64,000 bases of DNA from JARRPM01 sp963765545 (GCA_963765545.1 CAVXWW010000008.1:682001-746000); one strand, 5' to 3'; numbered from the stretch's first letter, positions 33,370-42,593 are shown. Numbers and translations: made by a program. The notes: a model not told the origin generated them from the sequence alone.

Positions 33370-34629
33370 ATGGAAAACAGCATCTTTGAATTACAGTACG
33401 CCCTGGACACATTTTATTTCCTGATGGCCGGCGCACTGGTTATGTGGATGGCGGCAGGCTTCGCAATGCTCGAAGCTGGCCTCGTTCGCTCGAAAAACAC
33501 AACGGAGATTTTGCTCAAGAACATCTCCCTCTATGCCGTGGCATGTACCATGTACATGGTCTGCGGTTACATGATTATGTACGGCGGCGATTTCATGCTG
33601 TCCAGCATCACCGGTGACGGTGTAGCGGGCGCTGAAGAGCCAGCTACTTATGCTCCCTCCGCCGATTTCTTCTTCCAGGTGGTGTTCGTCGCCACGGCGA
33701 TGTCGATTGTGTCCGGCGCGGTTGCCGAGCGCATGAAGCTCTGGGCGTTCCTGGCGTTTGCCGTAGTCATGACCGGCTTTATCTACCCGATGGAAGGGTC
33801 CTGGACTTGGGGCGGCAACCCGGTGTTCGGTATGTACACCCTGGGTGACCTGGGCTTCTCCGACTTCGCGGGCTCCGGCATCGTGCACATGGCTGGTGCG
33901 GCTGCCGCGCTTGCCGGTGTGATCCTGCTGGGTGCACGTAAAGGCAAATACGGCGCCAACGGTCAGATCAATGCGATCCCCGGTGCCAACCTGCCACTGG
34001 CAACGCTCGGTACCTTCATTCTCTGGATGGGTTGGTTCGGTTTCAATGGTGGTTCAGTCCTGGCGACTGCCAGCGTGGAAAGTGCCAATTCGGTAGCGGT
34101 CGTGTTCATGAACACCAACGCGGCAGCGGCTGGTGGACTCATCGCGGCGCTGATCGTAGCGCGCTTCATGTTTGGCAAGGCTGACCTGACCATGGCACTC
34201 AACGGCGCCCTGGCTGGCCTGGTGGCAATCACCGCCGAGCCCTCAACGCCAACCGCATTGCAGGCGACCCTGTTCGGTGCCATTGGCGGTGTGTTGGTGG
34301 TCTTCTCCATCGTCACCCTGGACAAGCTGAAGATCGACGATCCTGTCGGCGCTATCTCTGTTCACGGTGTGGTCGGCTTCCTGGGCCTGATGCTGGTGCC
34401 AATCACCAACCCCCTGACCGAAGACGGCGGTTCTTCTTTCAGCGGCCAGCTGATCGGCGCTGTCACTATCTTCGTCTGGGTCTTCGTCGCCAGCCTGATT
34501 GTCTGGGGCATCCTCAAGGCGGTCATGGGTATCCGTGTCGGCGAGGAAGAAGAGTACGAAGGCGTGGATCTGTCGGAGTGCGGGATGGAAGCTTACCCGG
34601 AGTTCACCAAAGGGGGCTCCTCTTCCTGA
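33370..34629 (+). CDS. amtB: Ammonium channel AmtB
   Basis: 419 residues, eleven predicted membrane helices. The N-terminal start MENSIFELQYALDTFYFLMAGALVMWMAAGFAMLEAG lacks the cleaved signal of the E. coli protein. Key residues appear in order: the FAMLEAGLVRSKN motif, the first conduction His in GSGIVHMAGAAAAL, and the second in ISVHGVVGFLGLM, plus the GxWFGFNGG block. The cytoplasmic tail ends EEEEYEGVDLSECGMEAYPEF, the typical GlnK docking tail. It sits between two PII genes, the downstream one after a strong terminator. Confidence 0.96.
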   Translation: MENSIFELQYALDTFYFLMAGALVMWMAAGFAMLEAGLVRSKNTTEILLKNISLYAVACTMYMVCGYMIMYGGDFMLSSITGDGVAGAEEPATYAPSADFFFQVVFVATAMSIVSGAVAERMKLWAFLAFAVVMTGFIYPMEGSWTWGGNPVFGMYTLGDLGFSDFAGSGIVHMAGAAAALAGVILLGARKGKYGANGQINAIPGANLPLATLGTFILWMGWFGFNGGSVLATASVESANSVAVVFMNTNAAAAGGLIAALIVARFMFGKADLTMALNGALAGLVAITAEPSTPTALQATLFGAIGGVLVVFSIVTLDKLKIDDPVGAISVHGVVGFLGLMLVPITNPLTEDGGSSFSGQLIGAVTIFVWVFVASLIVWGILKAVMGIRVGEEEEYEGVDLSECGMEAYPEFTKGGSSS

Positions 34630-34667
34630 TACATGTTTTGCGGGCGCATTTAACGATGCGTACTTTT

Positions 34668-34692
34668 GGGGGCCTTCAGGCCCCCTTTTTTT
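34668..34692 (+). terminator. Strong intrinsic terminator after amtB
   Basis: GGGGGCC and GGCCCCC pair perfectly around TTCA, followed by seven T residues. It lies 38 bases after the amtB stop and separates amtB from the second PII gene. Confidence 0.9.
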
Positions 34693-34794
34693 GTTTCGTA
34701 AAACAGCGGCCAGGGCCGGTCCTCATTTTCCGATTTTGCCATTTCATCAGGGCGCACCATAATAATGTGTCCCAATAACCGGAGTTCTTATGCA

Positions 34795-35133
34795 ATGAAA
34801 CTTGTCACTGCAATTATCAAACCGTTCAGACTGGATGATGTGCGCGCCGGTCTGGCGGCGATCGGAGTCCAGGGTATAACCGCTACAGAAGTAAAGGGCT
34901 TCGGGCGCCAGAAAGGCCATACCGAGCTGTATCGCGGCGCGGAATACGTGGTCGATTTTCTACCCAAGATGAAGCTCGAGATAGCCGTCACCGAAGCGCA
35001 GCTGGACGCAACTATCGAGGCAGTCATCGATGCCGCGAGTACCGGCAAGATTGGCGATGGCAAGATATTTGTGACCTCGCTGGAGCAGGTCATCCGCATT
35101 CGCACCGGCGAGATCGGTGAGGAGGCAATATAG
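34795..35133 (+). CDS. glnK: Nitrogen regulatory protein P-II, copy 2
   Basis: 112 residues from the ATG at 34795 with GGAG a little upstream. Very close to copy 1: same GFGRQKGHTELYRGAEYVVDFLP block with Tyr51, same TGKIGDGKIFVTSLEQVIRIRTGE loop. Changes are scattered (RAGLAAIG for REALSEIG, MKLEIAVTEAQLDATIEAVID in the middle). It follows a strong terminator, so it needs its own promoter, which I could not place with confidence. It may be glnB-like, allowing separate control of AmtB and of NtrB/GlnE. Convergent with the HAD gene. Confidence 0.93.
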   Translation: MKLVTAIIKPFRLDDVRAGLAAIGVQGITATEVKGFGRQKGHTELYRGAEYVVDFLPKMKLEIAVTEAQLDATIEAVIDAASTGKIGDGKIFVTSLEQVIRIRTGEIGEEAI

Positions 35134-35164
35134 AAGGGTGTGCTTGACCGTGGTGGTATCGAAT

Positions 35165-35881
35165 TCAGCTTTGCGCCGCTCCAGTGGCGATCGCGTTGAT
35201 CGCCTCGGGCAGCTGGCTGAGGTTGCTGATATCCCGGTTCGCCCTTGGGCCGTCAGGCCATTCCTTACCCCGGGAATTCATCCAGACAGTCTGCATGCCA
35301 ACGGCTTTTGCGCCGGCGATATCATGGTCCGGGTCGTCGCCGACGTGAATCACATTTTGCGCCTCGACGCCCGTGTGCTGCAGTGCCGCGTGGAACATGT
35401 CCGGTTGCGGTTTACTGGCCCCTACCTCCTCGGCCAGGAACGCAAAATCGAAGTAGTCACCGGCGTCGGTCTTGTAGACATCTGCGTTACCGTTAGTGAG
35501 CGCACCAAGCGTAAAGTCGGCAGCCAACTGTTCCAGCACGACCAGCGCCTCCTCGTATAATTGCACCTGTTGGCGTTGTTCCAGGAATACGGCGAAGGCC
35601 TGCTCGGCGCCACTGCGAGCCTCGCGCTGGGCGTAGCCGGCGGCCAGCTGTAGCTCGAACAGCATCTGGATGCGGATCTGGCTCACATGGTGAAGCAGGT
35701 GTGGGTGGCGTTTCCAGACGGATTTTTTAAATTCCCACAGCCCCTCATGATCATAGGCTTCCACTGCCCCGGGACGGTGCCGGCGCAACCAATCCTGCTG
35801 CGCCTCCTCGGCCCTGAGCAGGGCGGGCTCGACATCCCAAAGGGTGTTGTCCAGGTCAAATGTGATTACCTTGATGTCCAT
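35165..35881 (-). CDS. HAD family hydrolase
   Basis: 238 residues from the ATG at 35881; the longer open frame upstream is antisense to xerC and not real. HAD motif I is FDLDNTLWD (residues 7-15), motif II/III are around ALTNGN and GASKPQPDMF, and motif IV lies in HVGDDPDHDIAGAKAVG. It has a C1-type helical cap. This gene regularly follows xerC in Pseudomonas-like genomes. Candidate substrates are small phosphate esters such as nucleotides or FMN-type compounds; the exact one is unknown. 19 bases separate it from the xerC stop. Confidence 0.9.
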   Translation of the reverse strand: MDIKVITFDLDNTLWDVEPALLRAEEAQQDWLRRHRPGAVEAYDHEGLWEFKKSVWKRHPHLLHHVSQIRIQMLFELQLAAGYAQREARSGAEQAFAVFLEQRQQVQLYEEALVVLEQLAADFTLGALTNGNADVYKTDAGDYFDFAFLAEEVGASKPQPDMFHAALQHTGVEAQNVIHVGDDPDHDIAGAKAVGMQTVWMNSRGKEWPDGPRANRDISNLSQLPEAINAIATGAAQS

Positions 35882-35900
35882 GCGCAGCGCCCCGTAAGCC

Positions 35901-36839
35901 TCAGCCCTTGCCGCGCCGCTTGGCCCGGGGGTGGGCGGCATCGTAGACCTTGGCCAGGTGCTGGAAGTCCAGGTGAGTGTAGATCTGGGTGGTCGAGATA
36001 TTGGCGTGCCCAAGCAGTTCCTGTACCGCCCGCAGGTCGCCGCTGGATTCCAGCATGTGGCTGGCGAAAGAGTGGCGCAGCATGTGCGGGTGCACGTCCT
36101 GGTGCATTCCCGCCTTGCGGCCCTGGAGTTTGAGCCTGGCCTGTATGCTGCGCACACTGATACGGCGGCCCTGGTTACTGGTAAACAGGGCGGCCGCGCT
36201 GTCCCTATCAGATGCCACCCCGGGGCGGACTTCCAGCCAACGCTGAATGGCGTCAAGCGCGACGGAACCCACCGGAACCGTGCGGGTTTTATTGCCCTTG
36301 CCGGTCACCGTCAGCAGGCGCGAGTGGCTGTCTATGTCACTGGTGTCGATTGCGGCCAGTTCAGCCAGGCGCAAGCCCGACGAGTAGAACAGCTCTGCGA
36401 TTGCCTGGTCGCGCCTGGCGATGACTGAGTCTTCGTTGAACGCCAGGAACTTGTTTACCTGGTCTGCGTCCAGGGTTTTGGGCAACTTGCGCGGTTTGCG
36501 CGGTGCCTGCACGCTGGCGGCGGGGTTGCGCGGGCGACCCTCCTCCCTGCCCAGGTAATCGAAAAAGGAACGGGCGGCGGAAAGGCTGCGCTGTATGCTG
36601 CTGCCGGCGAGGCCGCGACGGTGTAGTTGGCTGACCCAGTGGCGAATATCGGACTCCGCCAATTGAGCTGCGCTGTCTTTGTCATGTTCCAGGCTGTGTT
36701 GCTGCAGGGTGTGCAGGTCGCGCTGGTAGCTTGTCAGGGTGTGGGGGGAAAGTTGCCTTACATCGCGCAGGTAGGCCAGGAACCGTTCAATGGCGGTCGC
36801 GAGTTCGTTGGCCGGGGCGTCTGCTCGCGATTGTGACAT
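35901..36839 (-). CDS. xerC: Site-specific tyrosine recombinase XerC
   Basis: 312 residues from the ATG at 36839; upstream residues in frame belong to the DUF484 overlap region and are not recombinase-like. SAM-like N domain (IERFLAYLRDVRQLSPHTLTSYQRDL) and catalytic domain with the conserved tetrad: Arg in SSGLRLAELAAIDTSDID, the Lys-loop in VTGKGNKTRTVP, HxxR in DVHPHMLRHSFASHML, and LLGHANISTTQIYTHLDF with the Tyr nucleophile. With XerD it resolves chromosome dimers at dif. DUF484 precedes it by four bases and the HAD gene follows. Confidence 0.96.
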   Translation of the reverse strand: MSQSRADAPANELATAIERFLAYLRDVRQLSPHTLTSYQRDLHTLQQHSLEHDKDSAAQLAESDIRHWVSQLHRRGLAGSSIQRSLSAARSFFDYLGREEGRPRNPAASVQAPRKPRKLPKTLDADQVNKFLAFNEDSVIARRDQAIAELFYSSGLRLAELAAIDTSDIDSHSRLLTVTGKGNKTRTVPVGSVALDAIQRWLEVRPGVASDRDSAAALFTSNQGRRISVRSIQARLKLQGRKAGMHQDVHPHMLRHSFASHMLESSGDLRAVQELLGHANISTTQIYTHLDFQHLAKVYDAAHPRAKRRGKG

Positions 36840-36843
36840 GACC

Positions 36844-37617
36844 TCAGGAGGTCTCTGGTTGAGACAAGCGCGGTAACAGTCGCAGCATGACCTCTGCGAT
36901 GTGGGCGAGGAACAGGGTGCCCGTAGTATTGGTGTAGCGACTGGCATCGCTGCTCCCCACGGCGATCAAACCCAGTTGCGCGCCATCGGTCAGCGGCATG
37001 ATCGCGGCGGAGCCGCCCTGGTGAAACGGGTTGGCCTCTCCCTGGGGTGCGAACAGGTAGCCGAACTCCTCGCTGCGCAGCACGCCGCATACCGGCTTGC
37101 GGCCGCTCATGAGTGCGCCAATATGGGATTTGGCGCTGTCGATGGTGTCGGTTCGGCAGCCATCCTGGCCAGGGTTGTCACCAAACAGGATCATACTGGC
37201 AAATTCCACGTCAAATCCGCTTTGCATGGTGTCCATATAAGCGCGATACAGGCTGGTAACCGAGTCTGCCTCCAGCAGTTTGATCACCAGTGCGCGCGTC
37301 TGCTCGAAGAGCTTGTCATTTTCCCTGGCATTCGCCGTCAGGCTCTTCAGTCGGTGCCGAATATCGACATTGCGTTCTCGCAGCACGCTGACCTGTTTTT
37401 CGACCAGTGACACAGCACTGCCAGATGCGTGGGAGACATGTAAGTGATCCAGCAGGTCGGGATTGCGCTGCAGGAAGTCGCCATTTTCCTTCAGAAATTC
37501 GCGTACTGCCTCGTCACTGAGTTCCGCGGTGGCCGTCCTGGCGCTTGCCGACGATGCGGCTCGACCCTTTTGCTCCGTGGCTGCTGCTGCCCCCACTTTA
37601 TCTTTGCTGGCTGACAT
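36844..37617 (-). CDS. DUF484 (GAF-like) protein
   Basis: 257 residues. The first ~45 residues are low-complexity and Ala-rich, then VREFLKENGDFLQRNPDLLDHLHVSHASGSAVSLVEKQVSVLRERN (the DUF484 signature, ending in a coiled coil) followed by a GAF-type sensor fold with SAAIMPLTDGAQLGLIAVGSSDASRY at its centre. The family is always found between dapF and xerC in gammaproteobacteria, and the same order holds here. Its function is unknown; a cytosolic sensor role has been suggested from the fold. Stop and xerC start are four bases apart. Confidence 0.92.
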   Translation of the reverse strand: MSASKDKVGAAAATEQKGRAASSASARTATAELSDEAVREFLKENGDFLQRNPDLLDHLHVSHASGSAVSLVEKQVSVLRERNVDIRHRLKSLTANARENDKLFEQTRALVIKLLEADSVTSLYRAYMDTMQSGFDVEFASMILFGDNPGQDGCRTDTIDSAKSHIGALMSGRKPVCGVLRSEEFGYLFAPQGEANPFHQGGSAAIMPLTDGAQLGLIAVGSSDASRYTNTTGTLFLAHIAEVMLRLLPRLSQPETS

Positions 37618-37654
37618 TGTGTCCCCTGTCTGGTGCGCTCTGTTTGGCGCGGCT

Positions 37655-38485
37655 TCAGATTCTTATACTGCCTTCGAACACCACCTCGGTGGGTCCGGTC
37701 ATTATCACGGGCTGACCGCTGCCGGCCCAGGATATGGAAAGCTTACCCCCCGGCAGCTCAACTGTCACTAAATCGCTCAGCCAGCCTCGCTTAATGCCAT
37801 ACACAACAGCCGCGCAGGCGCCCGTGCCGCAAGCCAGGGTTTCGCCAACCCCGCGCTCGTGCACTCGCAGCTTTATCAGCTGGTCGGATAGAATCTCCAT
37901 AAAGCCGACATTGGTCTGGCGGGGAAAATCCGGGTGATGTTCAATCAATGCCCCCAACTGAGCTACCGGCGCATCGGCGGTGCTCTCCACCCTGACGACA
38001 GCATGGGGGTTACCCATTGATACGGCCCCGATTTCAAGGGTTTGGCCATCCAGCTCCAGGGAGTAACTGTCGGCCAGGGTCTCGGCGCGGAACGGGATCT
38101 CGGCGGGCTCAAGGTCCGGCACCCCCATGTTGACCTCAACGTCGCGCCGATTATGTACGCGCAGCTCGATAATGCCGCAAGCGGTTTCCACCGTGATAAT
38201 CCGCTTGCTTGTCAGGTTTTTCTCCCGTACGAAACGGGCAAAGCAGCGGGCCCCATTGCCGCACTGTTCCACCTCGTTGCCATCGGCGTTAAAAATGCGG
38301 TATCTGAAATCGACCGCGGGGTCGCGCGGCGCTTCCACCACCAGCACCTGGTCACAGCCCACACCGAAATGTCGATCGGCGAGCAGGCGCACGTCCCGCG
38401 GCCGCAACTTGTAGCGCTGGCTGATAAGGTCTATGACCACAAAGTCATTGCCGGCGCCGTGCATCTTGGTGAATTTAAGCAGCAT
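37655..38485 (-). CDS. dapF: Diaminopimelate epimerase
   Basis: 276 residues, exactly the usual DapF length. Both active-site Cys motifs are intact: VEQCGNGARCFARFV (~72-86) and GETLACGTGACAAVVYG (~210-226). FTKMHGAGNDFVVID opens the protein as in all DapF enzymes. It converts LL- to meso-diaminopimelate for lysine and peptidoglycan. Its ATG shares one base with the lysA stop (TAATG), so the two are coupled. Followed by DUF484 after a short gap. Confidence 0.97.
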   Translation of the reverse strand: MLLKFTKMHGAGNDFVVIDLISQRYKLRPRDVRLLADRHFGVGCDQVLVVEAPRDPAVDFRYRIFNADGNEVEQCGNGARCFARFVREKNLTSKRIITVETACGIIELRVHNRRDVEVNMGVPDLEPAEIPFRAETLADSYSLELDGQTLEIGAVSMGNPHAVVRVESTADAPVAQLGALIEHHPDFPRQTNVGFMEILSDQLIKLRVHERGVGETLACGTGACAAVVYGIKRGWLSDLVTVELPGGKLSISWAGSGQPVIMTGPTEVVFEGSIRI

Positions 38486-39735
38486 TATTCAGGCAGGCAA
38501 CGTTCTGAGCGGATCATATCCGCGATGGTCTCGCGCTCGCGCACCAGGTGCACGCTCTCCCCATCGATCATCAGCTCCGGCGCGCGGCCGCGGCTGTTGT
38601 AGTTTGAGCTCATTGTGAAACCGTAAGCGCCGGCTCCGAACAGGGCCAGCAGATCGCCCTGGGCGAGGCTCAGTTCGCGGTCCTTGCCCAGAAAATCACC
38701 GGTCTCGCACACCGGGCCCACCACGTCCCAGCGCAACTTTTCGGTGCTGTTGTGCTGCTCGACCGGCTGGATGTCCAGCCAGGCCTGGTAAAGCGCCGGG
38801 CGAATCATATCGTTCATGGCCGCATCCACCAGGGCAAAGTTGTGCTCCGGCGTCGGCTTGAGGTATTCCACCCGGGTTACCAACAGCCCGGCGTTGGCGG
38901 CAATGGACCGGCCGGGTTCAAACATCAGCTTGAGCTCCCGTGCGCCCAACTCCCGCCGAATGGCGGCGATGTAATCGCCTATGGACGGGGGCGTTTCATC
39001 CCGGTAGCGCACGCCCAGGCCGCCACCCAGGTCGAGGTGGCTTATTGCGATTCCGTTGTCTGCCAGGGTGTCTATCAAAGACAGCAGGCGACGCAGTGCA
39101 TCCAGGAAGGGGCTGAGCTCGGTCAGCTGTGAGCCTATGTGGCAATCGAGGCCGATGACCCGGATGTGACTGAGTTCGGCGGCTCGCCTGTAGACCTGCA
39201 AAGCTTCCTCGGCGGTGACGCCAAATTTGTTCTCCCGCAGGCCGGTGGAAATATAGGGATGGGTTTTGGCGTCAACATCCGGGTTGACCCGCACCGAGAT
39301 TGGAGCCACCACACCCAGTTCGCCCGCAACCTGGTTCAGCACCTCCAGTTCCGCCGCGGATTCAAGGTTGAAGCAGTGGATTCCCAGCTCCAGCGCACGG
39401 GCCATCTCCCGGGGTTTTTTTCCAACGCCGGAAAAGACGATTTTGCCCGGTTCGCCGCCCGCGGCGATAACACGTTCGAGTTCGCCTTCCGAGACGATGT
39501 CGAAACCGGCACCCAGCCTGGCCAGGATATTTAATACGGCCAGGTTGGAGTTCGCCTTGACCGCATAGCAGATCAGGTGATCGCAATCTGCCAGGGCCTC
39601 GTGATATTCGCCGAAGGCAGATTCCAGCGCCGCCCTGGAATAGATGTAACAGGGTGTGCCGTGCTGCGTGGCTATCTCGGTGACAGCCACGTTTTCCGCA
39701 AAAAGCTTGCCGTCCCTGTAGGGAAAATATTCCAT
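38485..39735 (-). CDS. lysA: Diaminopimelate decarboxylase
   Basis: 416 residues. Alanine racemase-like barrel with the PLP Lys in HLICYAVKANSNLAVL, the LDLGGGLGVRY and EPGRSIAANAGLLVTRV phosphate-binding motifs, and the C-terminal WDVVGPVCETGDFLGKDREL containing the substrate-binding Cys and Glu. The enzyme decarboxylates meso-diaminopimelate to lysine. It follows lptM by 12 bases and overlaps dapF by one base; the three open one operon. Confidence 0.97.
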   Translation of the reverse strand: MEYFPYRDGKLFAENVAVTEIATQHGTPCYIYSRAALESAFGEYHEALADCDHLICYAVKANSNLAVLNILARLGAGFDIVSEGELERVIAAGGEPGKIVFSGVGKKPREMARALELGIHCFNLESAAELEVLNQVAGELGVVAPISVRVNPDVDAKTHPYISTGLRENKFGVTAEEALQVYRRAAELSHIRVIGLDCHIGSQLTELSPFLDALRRLLSLIDTLADNGIAISHLDLGGGLGVRYRDETPPSIGDYIAAIRRELGARELKLMFEPGRSIAANAGLLVTRVEYLKPTPEHNFALVDAAMNDMIRPALYQAWLDIQPVEQHNSTEKLRWDVVGPVCETGDFLGKDRELSLAQGDLLALFGAGAYGFTMSSNYNSRGRAPELMIDGESVHLVRERETIADMIRSERCLPE

Positions 39736-39747
39736 GGGGCGATCTCG

Positions 39748-39945
39748 TCAGGGTGTGGTAGCAGGTTCGGAGGCGGCCGGGGCGCTCTGGGCGGGCCCGC
39801 GCTCCTCGGGTTTGTCAGCAGGGTTCTCGCCGGGCACGGGTTCGTATAGAGGACCCATTTGTCCGCAGCCACCCAGCAGCAGCGCGGTGGCGATTACCAG
39901 CATCGCAACTGCCCTGGTAGTTGTCATCGTAGCTGTATGGCGCAT
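39748..39945 (-). CDS. lptM: LPS translocon maturation chaperone LptM (YifL family lipoprotein)
   Basis: 65 residues. The signal peptide ends in the lipobox LLLGGC and continues GQMGPLYEP, the CGQxGPLY signature of LptM, followed by a Pro/Ala/Glu-rich disordered tail. LptM mimics LPS to help oxidative maturation of LptD in the outer membrane. Placement directly ahead of lysA is the classic order. ATG at 39945 was preferred over the one at 39927 because a weak GGAAC site lies before it. Confidence 0.9.
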   Translation of the reverse strand: MRHTATMTTTRAVAMLVIATALLLGGCGQMGPLYEPVPGENPADKPEERGPAQSAPAASEPATTP

Positions 39946-39975
39946 GAGTTCCGGTTCCGGTTGGCAAAGCCGTTG

Positions 39976-39981
39976 ATTATA
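39976..39981 (-). promoter_or_regulatory. -10 box ahead of the lptM-lysA-dapF-xerC operon
   Basis: Perfect TATAAT on the minus strand, 31 bases before the lptM ATG, giving a short leader. No good -35 is visible at 16-18 bases. Confidence 0.4.
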
Positions 39982-40047
39982 CCGTTCGCTAGTAAGCGGC
40001 GCGAGCAGCCCGTATCATTGAATTTTACCGGTTGCTGTTGTGGGGTG

Positions 40048-41040
40048 ATGGTTTTGCTTAGGTGTATCGGGGCGGCGTCCCTTTTATCGTGTCTGGCTGT
40101 GCTGGCCTTGCCCGCGGCAGCCAGTGAGCCGCTTTACGTGAAGAATCTCAGCCCGGTGACGGGATTACTGGGCCTGCCTTCACAGCGCTCCGCATTCAGT
40201 GAAGACAGTGGCAGTCTGGCTGCCGCGCTGCACAGCAGTGTGTCCAGCAACTACGTGCTGGATTCCAACAGCCGCGAGTACCTCAACCTCGACGGCGAGA
40301 CCCTGCGTTTCGCGCTGGATCTGCGCTATGGCCTGGCGCCCGGCCTTGACGTGCAGCTGGAAATTCCCTGGCTGGAGCAAAGCGGTGGCCACCTCGATCG
40401 TCTCATAGACGATTGGCACGACCTGTGGGGAATGTCGGACGGTGGGCGCTCGCAGGTAGATCGGGACCTGCTGGATTACCAGTACGCCTCTGCATTCGCG
40501 CCGGGTTTCCTGCTGGATGACGACAGCTCGGGCCTGGGTGATATCACCCTGGCGCTGAATTACGCCTTCTTCGAGGATGAGAATTCGGCCCTCAGTGTGG
40601 CGCTGGGTTACAAGTTCGGTGTGGGTGACGACGACAAGTTCCTGGGCAGCGGCGGCGATGATGTCTATGTCGCCCTGCGATTTTCCGGGGATCACCTGTC
40701 CGACCTGCCATTGCGCTGGCACGGCCAGGTCGGGTACCTGCGCGCCGGTGACTCCGATCTGCTGGAGGATATCCAGCAGCAGGATTTGTGGTTTGCCGGC
40801 CTGAGTCTCGACTGGGTGCTCAATGAGCGCTGGTCATTGTTGTTCCAGCTCGACGGCAATGCCGCCCCGACCAAGAGTAACATTACCGCAATCGGGGATG
40901 ATGCCGCGACCTTCAGTGGCGGCGTGCGCTGGCGCTTTGCGCAGGGGTGGACCGTGGATGCCAGCGTGGTAGAGGATATTGTGGTGGAAACCGCTTCCGA
41001 CGTAAGTTTTATGCTGAGCCTGCGTTACGGCGGAAGTTGA
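40048..41040 (+). CDS. DUF3187 outer-membrane-barrel-like protein
   Basis: 330 residues from ATG 40048. Signal peptide MVLLRCIGAASLLSCLAVLALPAAA. The mature protein matches DUF3187: PLYVKNLSPVTGLLGLPSQRSA start, then ETLRFALDLRYGLAPGLDVQLEIPWLEQSGGHLDRLIDDWHDLWGM, the YKFGVGDDDKFL turn, and amphipathic beta strands to the end (TASDVSFMLSLRYG). A predicted outer-membrane beta barrel of unknown function, single copy, convergent with argH. Confidence 0.85.
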   Translation: MVLLRCIGAASLLSCLAVLALPAAASEPLYVKNLSPVTGLLGLPSQRSAFSEDSGSLAAALHSSVSSNYVLDSNSREYLNLDGETLRFALDLRYGLAPGLDVQLEIPWLEQSGGHLDRLIDDWHDLWGMSDGGRSQVDRDLLDYQYASAFAPGFLLDDDSSGLGDITLALNYAFFEDENSALSVALGYKFGVGDDDKFLGSGGDDVYVALRFSGDHLSDLPLRWHGQVGYLRAGDSDLLEDIQQQDLWFAGLSLDWVLNERWSLLFQLDGNAAPTKSNITAIGDDAATFSGGVRWRFAQGWTVDASVVEDIVVETASDVSFMLSLRYGGS

Positions 41041-41062
41041 GTACGGCTCGCCTACGCCAGCC

Positions 41063-42460
41063 TCAGCGATTGTCCAGCCGCTGGCGAGCCCGTTCGGATG
41101 CTGCCGCCACCTGTCGCGGCGCCGTGCCTCCCAGGTGATCCCGGGCCGCGACTGACCCCTCCAGGGTCAGTACTTCAAATACATCGGCTTCAATCGCCGG
41201 GCAGAACCCCTGCAAGGTTGTCAGTGCCATCTCGGGCAGGTCCTGCCCGCTCTCCACTCCCAGTGCGACTGCTTTGCCAACCACCTCGTGGGCATCCCGA
41301 AAAGGCAGTCCTTTGCCGACCAGGTAATCTGCCAGGTCCGTGGCGGTGGAGAACCCGCTGCGCGCCGCCTCCCGCATCTTGTCTGCCCGCGGCCTGATCG
41401 CCGGAACCATGTCGGCAAAGGCGCGCAGGGAGTCCAGCACGGTATCGACGGTGTCAAACAGGGGCTCCTTGTCTTCCTGGTTGTCCTTGTTGTAGGCCAG
41501 CGGCTGGCTTTTCATGAGGGTCAGCAGGGAGACCAGGTGGCCGTTTACGCGGCCTACCTTGCCCCGTACCAGTTCGGGCACATCCGGATTTTTCTTCTGG
41601 GGCATGATGGAGGAGCCGGTGCAGAACCTGTCCGGCAGTTCAATGAAGTTGAACTGGGCTGACGCCCACAGCACCAGTTCCTCTGACATGCGTGACAGGT
41701 GTGTCATCAGCAGGGCAGCGAAGCTGCAAAACTCGATGGCGAAGTCCCGGTCGGAAACCGAATCCAGCGAATTCTCCGTGGGCCGCTCGAAGCCCAGTGC
41801 AGCAGCGGTCATCGCCCGATCAATGGGGTAGGTCGTACCCGCCAGTGCGGCGGCTCCCAGCGGTGACTGGTTCAGGCGGGCGCGGCAATCGCGCAGGCGG
41901 CCGTAATCCCTTTCGAGCATTTCGTTCCAGGCCAGCAGGTGGTGGCCGAATGTTACGGGCTGCGCTGTTTGCAGGTGAGTGAAGCCGGGCATGATGGTAT
42001 CGGTGTTTTGTGCTGCCAGCCCGATGGTGCCCTGTTGCAGTCGGGTCAGCTCTCCTGCGATGGCGTCGATAGCGGAACGCAGGTACAGCCTGATATCAGT
42101 TGCCACCTGGTCGTTGCGCGAGCGCCCGGTATGTAGCTTCTTGCCGGTGACGCCGATAAGCTGGGTCAACCTGGCCTCTATATTCATGTGGACGTCTTCC
42201 AGTTCCACCGACCACTGGAACTCACCCCGGTCGATTTCATCGCGTATCCGGTCCAGCCCACCGTCGATGTCCGCCAGTTCCTGCTGGGTCAGGACGCCTT
42301 GCTCGCACAGCATTTGCGCGTGCGCTCTTGAGCCGGCAATGTCCTGGTCGGCCATGCGCTGGTCGAAATTGACCGAGGCGGTAAAGCGCTGCACGAAGCT
42401 GTCGGTGGCTTCGCTGAAACGCCCACCCCACAGCTTGCTGGTATCTTGGGGATCAGTCAT
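41063..42460 (-). CDS. argH: Argininosuccinate lyase
   Basis: 465 residues, family-typical length. Fumarase/aspartase superfamily motifs: MLCEQGVLTQQE, HTGRSRNDQVATDIRLYLR, MPGFTHLQTAQPVTFGHHLLAW and the signature GSSIMPQKKNPD with the catalytic Ser. It splits argininosuccinate to arginine and fumarate. It is divergent from the AlgZ kinase gene, the same arrangement known from Pseudomonas, with about 130 bases between starts and AGGAA before its ATG. Confidence 0.97.
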   Translation of the reverse strand: MTDPQDTSKLWGGRFSEATDSFVQRFTASVNFDQRMADQDIAGSRAHAQMLCEQGVLTQQELADIDGGLDRIRDEIDRGEFQWSVELEDVHMNIEARLTQLIGVTGKKLHTGRSRNDQVATDIRLYLRSAIDAIAGELTRLQQGTIGLAAQNTDTIMPGFTHLQTAQPVTFGHHLLAWNEMLERDYGRLRDCRARLNQSPLGAAALAGTTYPIDRAMTAAALGFERPTENSLDSVSDRDFAIEFCSFAALLMTHLSRMSEELVLWASAQFNFIELPDRFCTGSSIMPQKKNPDVPELVRGKVGRVNGHLVSLLTLMKSQPLAYNKDNQEDKEPLFDTVDTVLDSLRAFADMVPAIRPRADKMREAARSGFSTATDLADYLVGKGLPFRDAHEVVGKAVALGVESGQDLPEMALTTLQGFCPAIEADVFEVLTLEGSVAARDHLGGTAPRQVAAASERARQRLDNR

Positions 42461-42593
42461 TTTTTCTGGGTTCCTGCTATCGAGGTCAAACCGGGGTCAC
42501 CGCTGTGACCGCGCTCGCGCATCGGTACATTTGGACTTGTCGGCGCCGGGTAAGGGTGCAAGTATACCAGCTATCTTGGGGGGAGAACGGTTT

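Noticed and set aside
35882..36256. Upstream extension of the HAD gene frame
   Set aside because: It overlaps xerC and reads as random residues; the HAD motif starts right after the ATG at 35881.
41979..42593. Upstream extension of the algZ frame
   Set aside because: It is antisense to argH and shows no kinase features; a strong ribosome-binding site marks ATG 42594.
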